From: Acidobacteriota bacterium
GTDB lineage: Bacteria > Actinomycetota > Acidimicrobiia > Acidimicrobiales > RAAP-2
Direction of reading: 5' to 3'
Length of the DNA stretch: 64,000 nt
Assembly (NCBI GenBank): GCA_018971185.1
Contig: JAGXBH010000002.1
Span: forward strand, 1 to 64,000
Shown in pieces: positions 52,081-61,076 of this stretch. The stretch's first letter is position 1. Each line of letters begins with the position of its first letter. Both the position numbers and the translations under genes were made by a program. The notes under the pieces are model-generated. The model ran no database searches, had not been told where the DNA came from, and saw only the letters and a program-made list of their open reading frames with translations.

Positions 52081-52583
52081 GTCGCCGCCACGAATCGTCG
52101 CTCCACCCGTTCGGTGACGAAGTAGGTGATGGCCAGCCCGAGCGCGTCGGCCGCGTCCGCGGGCGAGGGTACGTTGGCGAGGCCGCAGAGTTGCGCCACC
52201 ATGCTCTGGACCTGCGCCTTGGACGCCGCTCCGTAGCCGGTCACCGCCAGCTTCACCTCCTGGGCGGTGAACTGGCGCACCGCCAGCCCCCGCGCTCCCG
52301 CCAAACCCACGGCGATGCCGCTCGCCTGGGCCACCGGGATGGCGGTGCGGGCATTGCGCTGGAAGAACACCCTCTCCACGACCACGGCCTGGGGTCGGAA
52401 CTCGTCGATCACCGAGGCGAGGTCCGAGTGGATCTGGGCCAGACGTGACTCGACCGGGCTCGATGCCTCGGTCTCCAGGACCCCGGCGCGCACCGCCCGG
52501 AACGACTCGACACCCTCGAGGGCCCCCTCGACGAGAGCGAAGCCGCAGCGCGTCAATCCAGGGTCGATGCCGAGTACGAACAT
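52077..52583 (-). CDS. ruvC: Holliday junction endonuclease RuvC
   Basis: 168 residues, RNase H fold. The first catalytic Asp is in GIDPGLTRCGFAL, the Glu in VVVERVFFQRN, and the last Asp pair in SPADAADALGLA. It cuts Holliday junctions symmetrically. ATG at 52583, first gene of a ruvC-ruvA-ruvB unit. Confidence 0.96.
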   Translation of the reverse strand: MFVLGIDPGLTRCGFALVEGALEGVESFRAVRAGVLETEASSPVESRLAQIHSDLASVIDEFRPQAVVVERVFFQRNARTAIPVAQASGIAVGLAGARGLAVRQFTAQEVKLAVTGYGAASKAQVQSMVAQLCGLANVPSPADAADALGLAITYFVTERVERRFVAAT

Positions 52584-52590
52584 ACGTTCG

Positions 52591-52596
52591 ATTGTA
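52591..52596 (-). promoter_or_regulatory. Putative -10 element for leaderless ruvC
   Basis: On the minus strand TACAAT, nearly the consensus, ends 7 bases before the ruvC ATG. A CTGACC sequence 15 bases further upstream could be a -35 box with short spacing. Confidence 0.52.
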
Positions 52597-52606
52597 CCAA
52601 GCGCTT

Positions 52607-52623
52607 CCCCCGGTCAGGGGGAT
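52607..52623 (-). terminator. Weak hairpin after yebC
   Basis: A 6-bp GC stem (TCCCCC with GGGGGA, 5-base loop) lies about 35 bases past the yebC stop with no T-tract. It overlaps the ruvC promoter region, so it may not terminate. Confidence 0.2.
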
Positions 52624-52657
52624 TCGTGGTACCCCCGGCGGCCGAGGGTCCGCGCGA

Positions 52658-53407
52658 TCACCCCTCGAAGTTGGCGAGGACCTCGTCGGAGATGTCGAAG
52701 TTCGCGTACACGTTCTGGACGTCGTCGTGGTCGTCGATGGCGTCCATCAGGCGAAGGACCTTCTTCGCCTCACCCTCGTCGTCCACGGGGATCAAGTTCT
52801 GGGGGACCAGCGTGAGATCCGCGCTCAGGACCACCAGGCCGAAGCCTTCGAGGGAATCACGAACGGCGCCCAACTGGGAGGGATCGGTCGTGACCATGAA
52901 GTTCTCGCCCTGGGGGCTGAAGTTCTCGGCCCCTGCCTCGAGGACCCACTCGAGCAGCTGGTCCTCGTCGAGGGGGCCCTTCACCTCGAGCAGGCCCTTG
53001 CGGTCGAACTGCCAGGAGACCGCTCCGGGTTCGGCGATATTGCCCCCGTTCTTGGAGAGGAGGTGCTTGATCTCCGCGCTGGTGCGGTTGCGATTGTCGG
53101 TGAGGGTCTCGATGATGATCGCGACGCCACCGGGGGCGTAGCCCTCGTAGGAGATCGCCTCGTAGCGCACGCCCTCGAGCTCGCCGGTGCCGCGCTTGAT
53201 CGCGCGTTCGATGGTATCGATGGGCACCGAGGACTCGCGCGCCTTTTGGAACATCGTTCGCAGCGCGGCGTTGGCCGCGGGGTCCCCACCGCCCTCGCGG
53301 GCCGCGACCTCCACCTGGCGGATGAGTTTCGCGAACACCTTGGCGCGCGCGCTGTCTTTGGCACCCTTGCGGTGCTTCGTGGTCGCCCACTTCGAATGGC
53401 CGGACAT
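52658..53407 (-). CDS. yebC: YebC/TACO1 family translation-associated protein
   Basis: 249 residues. MSGHSKWATTKHRKGAKDSA, KLIRQVEVAAREGGGDPAAN and the later PGGVAIIIETLTDN are standard. Once annotated as a transcription regulator; recent work shows members relieve ribosome stalling at proline-rich sites. AGGAGG lies 4 bases before the ATG. The pdxT-yebC-ruvC order matches Mycobacterium. Confidence 0.95.
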   Translation of the reverse strand: MSGHSKWATTKHRKGAKDSARAKVFAKLIRQVEVAAREGGGDPAANAALRTMFQKARESSVPIDTIERAIKRGTGELEGVRYEAISYEGYAPGGVAIIIETLTDNRNRTSAEIKHLLSKNGGNIAEPGAVSWQFDRKGLLEVKGPLDEDQLLEWVLEAGAENFSPQGENFMVTTDPSQLGAVRDSLEGFGLVVLSADLTLVPQNLIPVDDEGEAKKVLRLMDAIDDHDDVQNVYANFDISDEVLANFEG

Positions 53408-53435
53408 GCTTCCTCCTGCCCGCTTTAGGGCGTAG

Positions 53436-54035
53436 TCATCGTAACGCTTCGCGCAGGGCGTCGAGGAACAACCCGTGGACCAGCACGTCGCTCGTGAGTT
53501 CGGGGTGGAACGAGCAGCCCCACGCCGCGCCTTGGCGCACGAGCACGGGATGCGCGCCAGTGCCGTCGCCGTGATCGTGCGTGGCCAGAACGTTCACCCC
53601 GGGGCCGAAGGACTCGATGCGCGGGGCACGGATGAACACGCCGGGCACGGTGCCACGTTCGCCGATCTCGATGGGGGCTTCGAAGCTCGCGATCTGGCGG
53701 CCGTAGCCGTTTCGCCGCACGGCGACGTCCAACGCCTTGAAGCTCCACTGGTCGTCCCTGCCGTCGAGCACGCGCTCGGCGAGCAGTATCAGTCCCGCGC
53801 AGGTACCAAAGACGGGCAGACCATCGCCGATCAGCGTCGCCAGGGGTTCACGCAGCCCCGAGGTGACCAGCAGATGGCCGATCGCCGTCGACTCGCCGCC
53901 GGGGATAATCAGTCCCTCAATACCCTCGAGGTCACTCGTGCGACGGATTCGTCGCGCTGCGACGCCGAGGTTCTCGAGCGTCGCGACGTGCTCGCGCACG
54001 TCGCCCTGCAGCGACAAGACGCCGATGGGCCGCAT
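53436..54035 (-). CDS. pdxT: Pyridoxal 5'-phosphate synthase glutaminase subunit
   Basis: 199 residues. Class I glutaminase: IIPGGESTAIGHL, nucleophile Cys in FGTCAGLILLA and the His-Glu pair in SFHPELT. It supplies ammonia to PdxS. The ATG at 54035 overlaps the pdxS stop (TGATG), favoured over in-frame TTG and GTG just upstream. Confidence 0.95.
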   Translation of the reverse strand: MRPIGVLSLQGDVREHVATLENLGVAARRIRRTSDLEGIEGLIIPGGESTAIGHLLVTSGLREPLATLIGDGLPVFGTCAGLILLAERVLDGRDDQWSFKALDVAVRRNGYGRQIASFEAPIEIGERGTVPGVFIRAPRIESFGPGVNVLATHDHGDGTGAHPVLVRQGAAWGCSFHPELTSDVLVHGLFLDALREALR

Positions 54036-54931
54036 CACCAACCGCGTTCGGCCAATCGCTGCTCCAGTGACGCGGTCTCGGCGCCGCGCATCGCCGCGCC
54101 CAGTCCGGTGGACACCTTGGCGACGATGGCCGCGTCCTCGAAGTGCGTCGTGGCTTCCACGATCGCCTTGGCCATGCGCACCGGGTCCTCGCTCTTGAAG
54201 ATACCCGAACCGACGAACACCGCCTCGGCGCCCAACTGCAGGACCAGCGAGGCGTCCGCCGGCGTCGAGATCCCTCCCGCACAGAACAGCGGGACCGGCA
54301 GCTTGCCCGTCGCCGCCACCTCCTGGACGAGGGCCACGGGCGCCTGGAGGTCCTTGGCGAGGGCGAAGAGCTCAGAAGGGTCGGCGCTCGAGAGTCGACG
54401 CATCTGGGCGTTGATGGTGCGCAAGTGACGCACCGCCTCGACGACGTTGCCGGTTCCGGCCTCGCCCTTGGAGCGGATGAGACACGCCCCCTCGGCGATG
54501 CGCCGCAACGCCTCACCCAAGTTGGTGGCGCCGCAGACGAAGGGCACGGTGAAATCCCACTTGTCGATGTGGTTCTCCTCGTCGGCCGGGGTCAGCACCT
54601 CGGACTCGTCGATGTAGTCGACGTCGAGGGCCTGAAGGATCTGGGCCTCGGCGAAATGGCCGATACGCGCCTTGGCCATCACCGGGATCGTGACGCTGGC
54701 CTGGATCTCCTGGATCATCTGGGGGTCGCTCATACGGGCCACTCCCCCGTCACGGCGAATGTCCGAAGGTACGCGCTCGAGGGCCATCACCGCCACGGCT
54801 CCCGCGTCCTCGGCGATCTTCGCCTGTTCGGGATTGACGACGTCCATGATGACGCCGCCGCGCAACATGTCGGCCAGACCGCGCTTGACGAGTGCCGAAC
54901 CGACGCTAGAGGGGGTGAGGGATGAGGTCAT
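54035..54931 (-). CDS. pdxS: Pyridoxal 5'-phosphate synthase lyase subunit
   Basis: 298 residues, (beta/alpha)8 barrel. [20 protein letters not shown], the Schiff-base Lys in [25 protein letters not shown] and [18 protein letters not shown] are all conserved. It builds PLP from ribose 5-phosphate, glyceraldehyde 3-phosphate and ammonia. Confidence 0.97.
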   Translation of the reverse strand: MTSSLTPSSVGSALVKRGLADMLRGGVIMDVVNPEQAKIAEDAGAVAVMALERVPSDIRRDGGVARMSDPQMIQEIQASVTIPVMAKARIGHFAEAQILQALDVDYIDESEVLTPADEENHIDKWDFTVPFVCGATNLGEALRRIAEGACLIRSKGEAGTGNVVEAVRHLRTINAQMRRLSSADPSELFALAKDLQAPVALVQEVAATGKLPVPLFCAGGISTPADASLVLQLGAEAVFVGSGIFKSEDPVRMAKAIVEATTHFEDAAIVAKVSTGLGAAMRGAETASLEQRLAERGW

Positions 54932-54938
54932 GGCCCCA

Positions 54939-54944
54939 AGCCTA
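54939..54944 (-). promoter_or_regulatory. Putative -10 element for leaderless pdxS
   Basis: On the minus strand TAGGCT ends 7 bases before the pdxS ATG, within the 27-base gap after the M48-like gene. Confidence 0.4.
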
Positions 54945-54958
54945 ATAGAGGCGTGAAC

Positions 54959-55861
54959 CTACCATTCCTCGAGGGCGAGCGCGCGAAGCTCGACGTCGTC
55001 GAGGTCGGACAGGTCACGTGTCGTGCGGTCGCTCCACACGTTGAACCAGACGAAGCGCCATTTGTCGTACTGCGCCGACGTGAAGAACGACGACGTGGGC
55101 ATCGCCTCACGCGCGCACTTCCTCAGGGCGCCCGCGAGACCCAGGGGGTAGCGAATGGCGGCGGCGGCCACCTCGTCGGCGCGATACGCGAGGCCCGCGC
55201 CGGCGATGTCGCGACGGGTGGCCGGCGCCACGTTGCCCAGCGCCGACATGCTCTCGCGCGCGAGGATGCCCAATCGCTGTCGCGCGAGACAGTGCGCGAC
55301 GACCCCTTCGAGCTCGATGAGCTCGAAGTCACGCATCAAAGAACTGGTCACGAAGAACGAGTACGAGGCGCCGTTGGGCACCAGTGCCGCGTTGTAGCCC
55401 GCGTCGTCGACGATGACGGCGTTCACCGCGTCCACGCCGAAGGTCGCCGTCAGGCGGTCGAGCACCGTGACGAGTCGCTGTCGGTCCTTGGTGGTCCCCC
55501 CGGTGCTGAAGGCCCCGAGGAACTCGTCACCCAGGTGCGCGGCGCGCTCCTCGAACCGGGCACTCGCGCCGCGCAGGGCCAGAGCGGCACCCGCGGCCAC
55601 GACGAGCGCCACGACGACGAACCAGACGGAGACGACCATTCCGACGAGCGCGGCCACGACCAGCGCGGCGCCCGCGTAGGCGACCGGCAGCGAACGGCGC
55701 ATCGCGTAGCGGTGGGCGGCGTCGAGGTGGGACTGTCGTTCAGCGCTCGAAGGGGCGTAGGGGTTCTGCCAGGTGGGGTCGAGGACCGCCTCCACGTGGC
55801 GCGGTCCGCGTTGTCGCGAGGACGAGGCGCGACGAGAACGCGAACTCTGCTTGGTGGCCAT
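54959..55861 (-). CDS. M48-like membrane protein with a lost HExxH zinc site
   Basis: 300 residues. A basic N-terminus, two hydrophobic segments (about 58-96), then a domain resembling M48 peptidases: LEGVVAHCLARQRLG at 184-198 aligns with the family's E-x-x-A-V-x-x-H-E-x-x-H helix, and AYRADEVAAAAIRYPLGLAGALRKC (225-249) with the 'E-x-x-A-D-x-x-A' helix. The zinc motif reads H190-C-L-A-R194, so metalloprotease activity is unlikely. It occupies the place between pimA and pdxS where mycobacteria have a Nudix gene. Function unknown. Confidence 0.68.
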   Translation of the reverse strand: MATKQSSRSRRASSSRQRGPRHVEAVLDPTWQNPYAPSSAERQSHLDAAHRYAMRRSLPVAYAGAALVVAALVGMVVSVWFVVVALVVAAGAALALRGASARFEERAAHLGDEFLGAFSTGGTTKDRQRLVTVLDRLTATFGVDAVNAVIVDDAGYNAALVPNGASYSFFVTSSLMRDFELIELEGVVAHCLARQRLGILARESMSALGNVAPATRRDIAGAGLAYRADEVAAAAIRYPLGLAGALRKCAREAMPTSSFFTSAQYDKWRFVWFNVWSDRTTRDLSDLDDVELRALALEEW

Positions 55862-55865
55862 ACCC

Positions 55866-56987
55866 TCAGGCTACCCCAGGTCGGTAAATCTCCCGCGCCC
55901 GCGCGTACTGCGCCACGTACTCGTCCACGAGCTGGCGCATCGACCATCGTTCGGCGTACTCTCTGGCCCCACGGATCGTGGCGTCGTCGCGCGATCCCAG
56001 CGCCGTCGCTATCGCCCGTTCGAGGTCCGCGGCGTCGCCCGGCGAGAAGAGCACCGCGTGCGAACCGGCGGCGTCGCGGTAGCCGGGGATGTCGCTCGCC
56101 ACGACCCGGGTGCCCGCGGCCATCGCCTCGAGCAACACCAGGCCGAAGGACTCGCCGTGGGTGGCGGGAGCGAGCACGACGCTCGCGCGCCGGTACCAGC
56201 GCCGCTTGTCCTCGTCGGAGAGCGCTCCCAGGAACTCGATGGCGGGGTCGGCGTTCGCCAACCGCTGCAGAGAGGCGCGTTCGGGTCCCTCGCCCACGAC
56301 GACGAGTCGCCAGCGTTCACCACCGAGCGCGTTGTGGTCGCGCACCGCGGTGACCGCGGTGGCGACACCCTTACGCTCCTCGAGGCGTCCGACGACCACG
56401 AGGGTCAGCGTCGCACTGGACTCTCGCGGGAACTGGGTGAACCGATCGGTCTCGAAGCCGTTGTAGAGCACGAGCGGGTCGACGCCGTACGCCGAGCGAG
56501 CCGTGTCGGCGGCCTGGCGCGACACCGCGATGCACACGTCGAGGTGTCGGACCCATCGTCGCAATAGGGGCCGGGTCAGGGACAGCGCCGGTCCCGTGCC
56601 GCTGCGGTGGAAGGTGGCCACGGCCGCAGCGCGGTGCGCGCGCAAGGTGCCCCACCCCAGCCGCGGCGCGAAGGGCTCGTGGAAGTGCACCACGTCGGGC
56701 GCGAAGTCGCGAACGTGCGCCGACGCCAGGCGCGAGGCCTTCGCCGACAGGGTCAAGGGCGCACGAGATCCGTTGGCGCGCACGCTGACGAGCGCGCCGA
56801 GGCGAACCACGCGCGCGGGGGTGTCGAGGAGGGAGTCGTCGGAGTCGTCGGGTGCGAGGACCTGGACCTCGAACCCTCGACGCGACAATTCGCGGCTCAT
56901 GGCCAGGACCTGTTCCTGCACGCCGCCGAAGACGCTCAGGGCGTAGGGCGAGATGAGGGTGACGCGGTTGATCTCGTCGCCGCTCAC
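55866..56987 (-). CDS. pimA: Phosphatidylinositol alpha-mannosyltransferase (GT4)
   Basis: 373 residues. GT-B fold: SPYALSVFGGVQEQVLAMSREL at the N-terminus binds acceptor, HFHEPFAPRLGW follows, and the donor half has VVVGRLEERKGV and APATHGESFGLVLLEAMAAG (the E-x7-E element). It transfers the first mannose from GDP-mannose to phosphatidylinositol on the inner face of the membrane. The pgsA-patA-pimA context gives the specific call. GTG 56987 overlaps the patA stop (GTGA). Confidence 0.92.
   Translation of the reverse strand: MSGDEINRVTLISPYALSVFGGVQEQVLAMSRELSRRGFEVQVLAPDDSDDSLLDTPARVVRLGALVSVRANGSRAPLTLSAKASRLASAHVRDFAPDVVHFHEPFAPRLGWGTLRAHRAAAVATFHRSGTGPALSLTRPLLRRWVRHLDVCIAVSRQAADTARSAYGVDPLVLYNGFETDRFTQFPRESSATLTLVVVGRLEERKGVATAVTAVRDHNALGGERWRLVVVGEGPERASLQRLANADPAIEFLGALSDEDKRRWYRRASVVLAPATHGESFGLVLLEAMAAGTRVVASDIPGYRDAAGSHAVLFSPGDAADLERAIATALGSRDDATIRGAREYAERWSMRQLVDEYVAQYARAREIYRPGVA
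55868..55873 (-). promoter_or_regulatory. Putative -10 element for leaderless M48-like gene
   Basis: On the minus strand TAGCCT ends 6 bases before the ATG at 55861. It touches the pimA stop codon (55866-55868). Confidence 0.42.
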
Positions 56988-57865
56988 GTCGCCTCGAACC
57001 GGTCCTCGAGGACGTGCCACTGTTCGGGGGCCCGTCGAATCAGGTCCTCGAGCTCGTGGGCCACCATCTGGGTGAGCCGCGTGACGTCGTCGCGGAGCCG
57101 CCCGGTTCGCTCGACGGGCAACGGCGGGGTCACCACCGCGAAATGGTCGTCGCCGGGTCCCATGTAGCACGCGGCCGCGACCAGCGCCGCGCCCGAGCGT
57201 AACGCGAGGGTGGCGGGGCCCCCGGGAAGGGTGACGCGTCGCGAGAAGAAGTCGACCTCGATCCCCCCACCTTGGATGTCGCGGTCGCACAGCAGTCCGA
57301 CCACCCCACCATCCCTGAGCACCTGGAGCAGGCGTCCACTGGCCTGGGCGTTGAGTCCCTCGACGTGGATCCCGATTGATTCGCGTTTCGCCTTGAACCA
57401 GTCGAAGAGATCAGCCGGTTCGAGTTCCTCGGCCACCGCCGTCATCGGCATCCCCAGGGTGGAGATGTAGGAGCCGCCCCACTCCCACGAGCCGATGTGG
57501 GGCAGGGCGACGACCACGCCGCGTCCCCGGGCGAAGGCGTCCTCGAGGTGCTCGAGACCCTCGGCGATGCGAAAGCGCCGAGTGATCGCGTCGCGACCCA
57601 GTGCGGGGAGCTTCGCACCCTCAGCCCAGTACTGCCCGTAGTGGGCGAAACCGCGCCGCACGTAGCGCTCCAGGACGAGGGGGTCGATGGGAGCGTCACC
57701 CGCCAGCACTCGCGCCAGGTTCTTCTCGAGGTGGGCGCGACTCGGCGAGCGCGAGCCGATCACCCGTGCCGCCCAACGTGCACCCGCGACGTCGACGCGC
57801 TCGGGCAGGCGTTCGATCACCGTGGCGAGTGACTTGAACAGCAGGACCTTCGTTCGTGGGTCCAC
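56984..57865 (-). CDS. patA: Phosphatidylinositol mannoside acyltransferase (PatA-like)
   Basis: 293 residues of the LpxL/HtrB acyltransferase family. VVVALPHIGSWEWGGSYI carries the catalytic His and Glu (H-x4-E), and LLCDRDIQGGGIEVDFFSRRVTLPGG is the second conserved block. It would acylate the mannose of PIM. Start GTG at 57865, 3 bases after the pgsA stop. Confidence 0.9.
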   Translation of the reverse strand: MDPRTKVLLFKSLATVIERLPERVDVAGARWAARVIGSRSPSRAHLEKNLARVLAGDAPIDPLVLERYVRRGFAHYGQYWAEGAKLPALGRDAITRRFRIAEGLEHLEDAFARGRGVVVALPHIGSWEWGGSYISTLGMPMTAVAEELEPADLFDWFKAKRESIGIHVEGLNAQASGRLLQVLRDGGVVGLLCDRDIQGGGIEVDFFSRRVTLPGGPATLALRSGAALVAAACYMGPGDDHFAVVTPPLPVERTGRLRDDVTRLTQMVAHELEDLIRRAPEQWHVLEDRFEAT

Positions 57866-57868
57866 GGC

Positions 57869-58531
57869 CTAGTGACGTGAGGAGCGACTGAGTCGGCGAG
57901 CACGACGCACGTGCGGGCGCGCCGTACGCTCGATGACCACTCGAGGGGCGGGCCGCGCGGCCACCTGCCACACCCGCCAGAAGCGACCGAGTGCGGTCAT
58001 CGCGGTCAAGACCAGCATGACCCACAGCACCGGGACGAAGATCGCCGGCGAGAGGAGAGCCACCCCGAGCAGCACGAGGCGCTCGGCGCGCTCCATCAGT
58101 CCGCCCTTGGCGGCCAGGCCGAGGCTCTCGGCCTTGGAGCGCTGGTAGGAGATCAAGAAGAACGTCGTGAGGAGGGCGAAGGGCAGTAGCACGAGCTCGC
58201 CGGGGTGGTGACGCTGCAGGTAGAACGCCACCCCGCCCAGCAGCACCGCATCGGCGACGCGGTCCACCACCGAATCGAAGAAGCTACCTCGCTGGCTGGC
58301 GCGGTGCGACGCCTTGGCCACCGCGCCGTCGAGCAGGTCGTGGGCGCCGGTGAGGGTCAACAAGACGATGGCGAGGACGAAATGACCTTCGGCGATGCAC
58401 CAGGCGGTGACCATCGCGAACACCAGTCCCGACGCCGTCACGACGTCGGCGGAGAAGCCGACGCGCACGAACCACCGACCCACGGGGGCGGTGGCGGCGT
58501 CTACAGACTGGCGGAACTTTCCGTCGAACAT
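57869..58531 (-). CDS. pgsA: Phosphatidylinositol phosphate synthase (CDP-alcohol phosphatidyltransferase)
   Basis: 220 residues, about six membrane segments. The motif D65-x2-D68-G-x2-A-K73-x8-G82-x3-D86-x3-D90 matches the family except that the usual Arg after Ala is Lys73. The four Asp residues for metal and catalysis are intact. It joins CDP-diacylglycerol to inositol 1-phosphate. The C-terminus is very Arg-rich. GGGAG lies 4 bases before the ATG. Specific substrate is inferred from the thrS-HIT-pgsA-patA-pimA order shared with Mycobacterium. Confidence 0.9.
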   Translation of the reverse strand: MFDGKFRQSVDAATAPVGRWFVRVGFSADVVTASGLVFAMVTAWCIAEGHFVLAIVLLTLTGAHDLLDGAVAKASHRASQRGSFFDSVVDRVADAVLLGGVAFYLQRHHPGELVLLPFALLTTFFLISYQRSKAESLGLAAKGGLMERAERLVLLGVALLSPAIFVPVLWVMLVLTAMTALGRFWRVWQVAARPAPRVVIERTARPHVRRARRLSRSSRH

Positions 58532-58581
58532 CTATCTCCCAGGTCCTGAGCGAAGTCTACCGAGCGCGCTATGCCCGAAAC

Positions 58582-59085
58582 CTACTCAAAGTGCTCGACG
58601 ACCTTGCGCCAGGTCGACATCAAGGATTCTGGCAGGACACGCGTCTCGGCGATGGTGCTCATGAAGTTCGTGTCGCCGTTCCACCGCGGCAGCGCGTGAG
58701 CGTGCAAATGCTTGGGAATCCCGGCACCGGCGGCCAGGCCCAGGTTCATCCCGACGTTCATCCCGTCGCAGTGGTAGGCGAGTTCGAGGGCGGCCACCGT
58801 GCGTCGCAGCGTCCAGACGAAACTCTCGTACTCGTCGTTGTGCAGTTCCAGCAGCGACCCCACGTGGCGCCGCGGCAGCACCAGGAGGTGTCCCGAGCCG
58901 TAGGGGAAGGCGTTGAGCGTGACGAAACTCAGCTCATCACGCCACACGACGCCCGAATCACTCGAGGGAGCCATCGCGGAGAGCTCACAGAAGACGCACG
59001 CGCCCTCGTCGCTGGCGTGATTCGCGGCGTCGGGGCCCGACACGTACGCCTCGCGCCACGACGCGGCGAAGCGCTCAAGAGGCAC
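58582..59085 (-). CDS. HIT-family protein (Ap4A phosphorylase/hydrolase-like)
   Basis: 167 residues. The histidine triad is in IPKHLHAHALPRWNGDTNF, and CVFCELSA near residue 30 is the cysteine pair of the fragile-HIT type. SFVTLNAFPYGSGHLLVLPRRH is also typical. The mycobacterial protein at this place (between thrS and pgsA) acts on Ap4A. GTG at 59085 has GGAG 7 bases upstream and lies inside the end of thrS (11-base overlap). Confidence 0.9.
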   Translation of the reverse strand: MPLERFAASWREAYVSGPDAANHASDEGACVFCELSAMAPSSDSGVVWRDELSFVTLNAFPYGSGHLLVLPRRHVGSLLELHNDEYESFVWTLRRTVAALELAYHCDGMNVGMNLGLAAGAGIPKHLHAHALPRWNGDTNFMSTIAETRVLPESLMSTWRKVVEHFE

Positions 59086-61057
59086 GGTCGAGCTCCGGAG
59101 AACCGTGCGCGGCGATCTCCTCACGCAGTCGCGCGAGGAATTCGTCAAGGTCCACGCCACGTTCGGGGTCATTGGCGCCGCGCGCGTTCACCCCGACCGT
59201 GTGGGCCCTCACGTCGTCGTCGCCCACCACCAAGATGTAGGGGACCTTCTCGAGCTTGGCCCGACGGATCCGCGAGCCCAGGGGCTCATTGGCCGCCTCG
59301 ACACTCACGCGCACGCCGTCGCGGCGCAGGCGAGCCGCCACCTCGTTCGCGTAGTCGTCGTGGTCGTCACGGACGCCCAGCACCACGACCTGTTCGGGAC
59401 TCATCCACGTGGGCATGTTCCCGGCGTAGTGCTCGATCAGGATCGCCATGAAACGTTCCACCGAACCGAAGAGGGCGCGATGGATCATGATGGGCCGGTG
59501 CCGCGCGTTGTCGCCCGCCACGTAACTGGCCTCGAAGCGTTGGGGCAGTTGGAAGTCCAGTTGGATGGTGGAGAGTTGGTGCGTGCGCCCGATGGCGTCG
59601 CGGGCCTGGACGGAGATCTTGGGACCGTAGAACGCTCCCCCGCCCTCGTCGAGGACCAGGTCGAGACCGGCCTGTCGGGCCACGTCGGCCAAAGTCGACT
59701 CCGCCTCACGCCACTCCTCGTCGCTGCCGACCGACTTGACCTCGGGACGAGTGGAGAGCTCGAGGTAGAAGTCGTTGAGCCCGAAGTCGCGCAGCAACGC
59801 GAGCACGAAGGTGAGCAGGTCGATGAGCTCCTGGCGCATCTGCTCGCGCGTGCAGAAGATGTGCGCGTCGTCCTGGGTCATGCCGCGCACCCGGGTGAGG
59901 CCGTGCACGGCGCCGGACTTCTCGTAGCGATAGACCGATCCGAATTCGAACATGCGTAGCGGCAGCTCGCGATAGGAACGTTGACGGGCCTTGAAGATGA
60001 GCACGTGGAAGGGGCAGTTCATGGGCTTCAGGTAGTACTGCTGGCCGTCGTCGAGGTCCATCGGCGGATACATGCTCTCGGCGTACCAATCGAGGTGGCC
60101 CGAGGTCTCGAACAGTTCGGCCTTGGTGATATGGGGCGAGTTGACGAAATCGTAACCCGCCTCGACGTGACGCGCGCGCGAGTACTCCTCCATCACGCGG
60201 CGCATGGTCCCGCCCTTGGGGTGGAACACCGCGAGACCGGGTCCGAGCTCGCCCGGGAACGAGAACAGGTCCATCTCGACACCCAGACGACGGTGGTCGC
60301 GCTTTTCGGCCTCCTCGAGTTGTACGAGGTGCGCCGCGAGGGCTTCCTTGGATTCCCAGGCCGTGCCGTAGATCCGCTGGAGCTGGGGCCTCTTCTCGTC
60401 GCCACGCCAGTAGGCGCCCGCCACGCGCATGAGCTTGAAGTGCCCGAGCCGCTTGGTCGAGGGCACGTGGGGTCCCCGGCAGAGATCCTGGAACTCGGGC
60501 GTGTTGGAGTAGGTGGAGACCACCGACCCCCCGATCTCTCCCGCGTCCTCGGGGTTCGCTCCGCCGCGCACGCCCGAGATGATCTCGACCTTGAAGGGCT
60601 GGTCCTTGAAGAGCTCGAGCCCCTCCTCGATCGTGAACTCCGATCGTAGGAAGGGCTGGTCCTCGGCGACGATGGCGCGCATGGTGTGTTCGATGCGCGC
60701 TAGGTCGTCGTCACTGAAGCGCGTCCCGTGGGGCAGGTCGAAGTCGTAGTAGAAGCCGTCACGGATCGAGGGACCGATCGCGTAGTGCGCACCGGGCCAC
60801 ATTCGCACGACGGCCTGGGCCAACACGTGCGCGGTCGAGTGGCGCAGCACGTCGCGACCCAGGTCGCTCGCCGGGGTGACGATCGCCACGTGGTCGCCGT
60901 CGGCCAGGGGCCGGGTCAGGTCGGTCAGCTCACCGTTCACCTGCGCCGCGATCGCGTCGCTGGCCAGTCGCGGTCCGATCGCGGCCGCGAGGTCACGCGC
61001 GCTCGAACCCTCGTCGAGCGTGCGCGTACTTCCGTCTGGGAGCTGGACGTCAATCAC
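59075..61057 (-). CDS. thrS: Threonyl-tRNA synthetase
   Basis: 660 residues. N-terminal TGS domain (DVQLPDGSTRTLDEG), editing-domain His motif HSTAHVLAQAVVRMWP, catalytic core with YLKPMNCPFHVLIFK, RVRGMTQDDAHIFC and HRALFGSVERFMAIL, and a C-terminal anticodon domain. GTG 61057 is chosen because AAAGG lies 8 bases upstream; the GTG at 61066 touches that AAAGG. Confidence 0.96.
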   Translation of the reverse strand: MIDVQLPDGSTRTLDEGSSARDLAAAIGPRLASDAIAAQVNGELTDLTRPLADGDHVAIVTPASDLGRDVLRHSTAHVLAQAVVRMWPGAHYAIGPSIRDGFYYDFDLPHGTRFSDDDLARIEHTMRAIVAEDQPFLRSEFTIEEGLELFKDQPFKVEIISGVRGGANPEDAGEIGGSVVSTYSNTPEFQDLCRGPHVPSTKRLGHFKLMRVAGAYWRGDEKRPQLQRIYGTAWESKEALAAHLVQLEEAEKRDHRRLGVEMDLFSFPGELGPGLAVFHPKGGTMRRVMEEYSRARHVEAGYDFVNSPHITKAELFETSGHLDWYAESMYPPMDLDDGQQYYLKPMNCPFHVLIFKARQRSYRELPLRMFEFGSVYRYEKSGAVHGLTRVRGMTQDDAHIFCTREQMRQELIDLLTFVLALLRDFGLNDFYLELSTRPEVKSVGSDEEWREAESTLADVARQAGLDLVLDEGGGAFYGPKISVQARDAIGRTHQLSTIQLDFQLPQRFEASYVAGDNARHRPIMIHRALFGSVERFMAILIEHYAGNMPTWMSPEQVVVLGVRDDHDDYANEVAARLRRDGVRVSVEAANEPLGSRIRRAKLEKVPYILVVGDDDVRAHTVGVNARGANDPERGVDLDEFLARLREEIAAHGSPELDRAS

Positions 61058-61076
61058 CGACTTCACCTTTCGTCGC

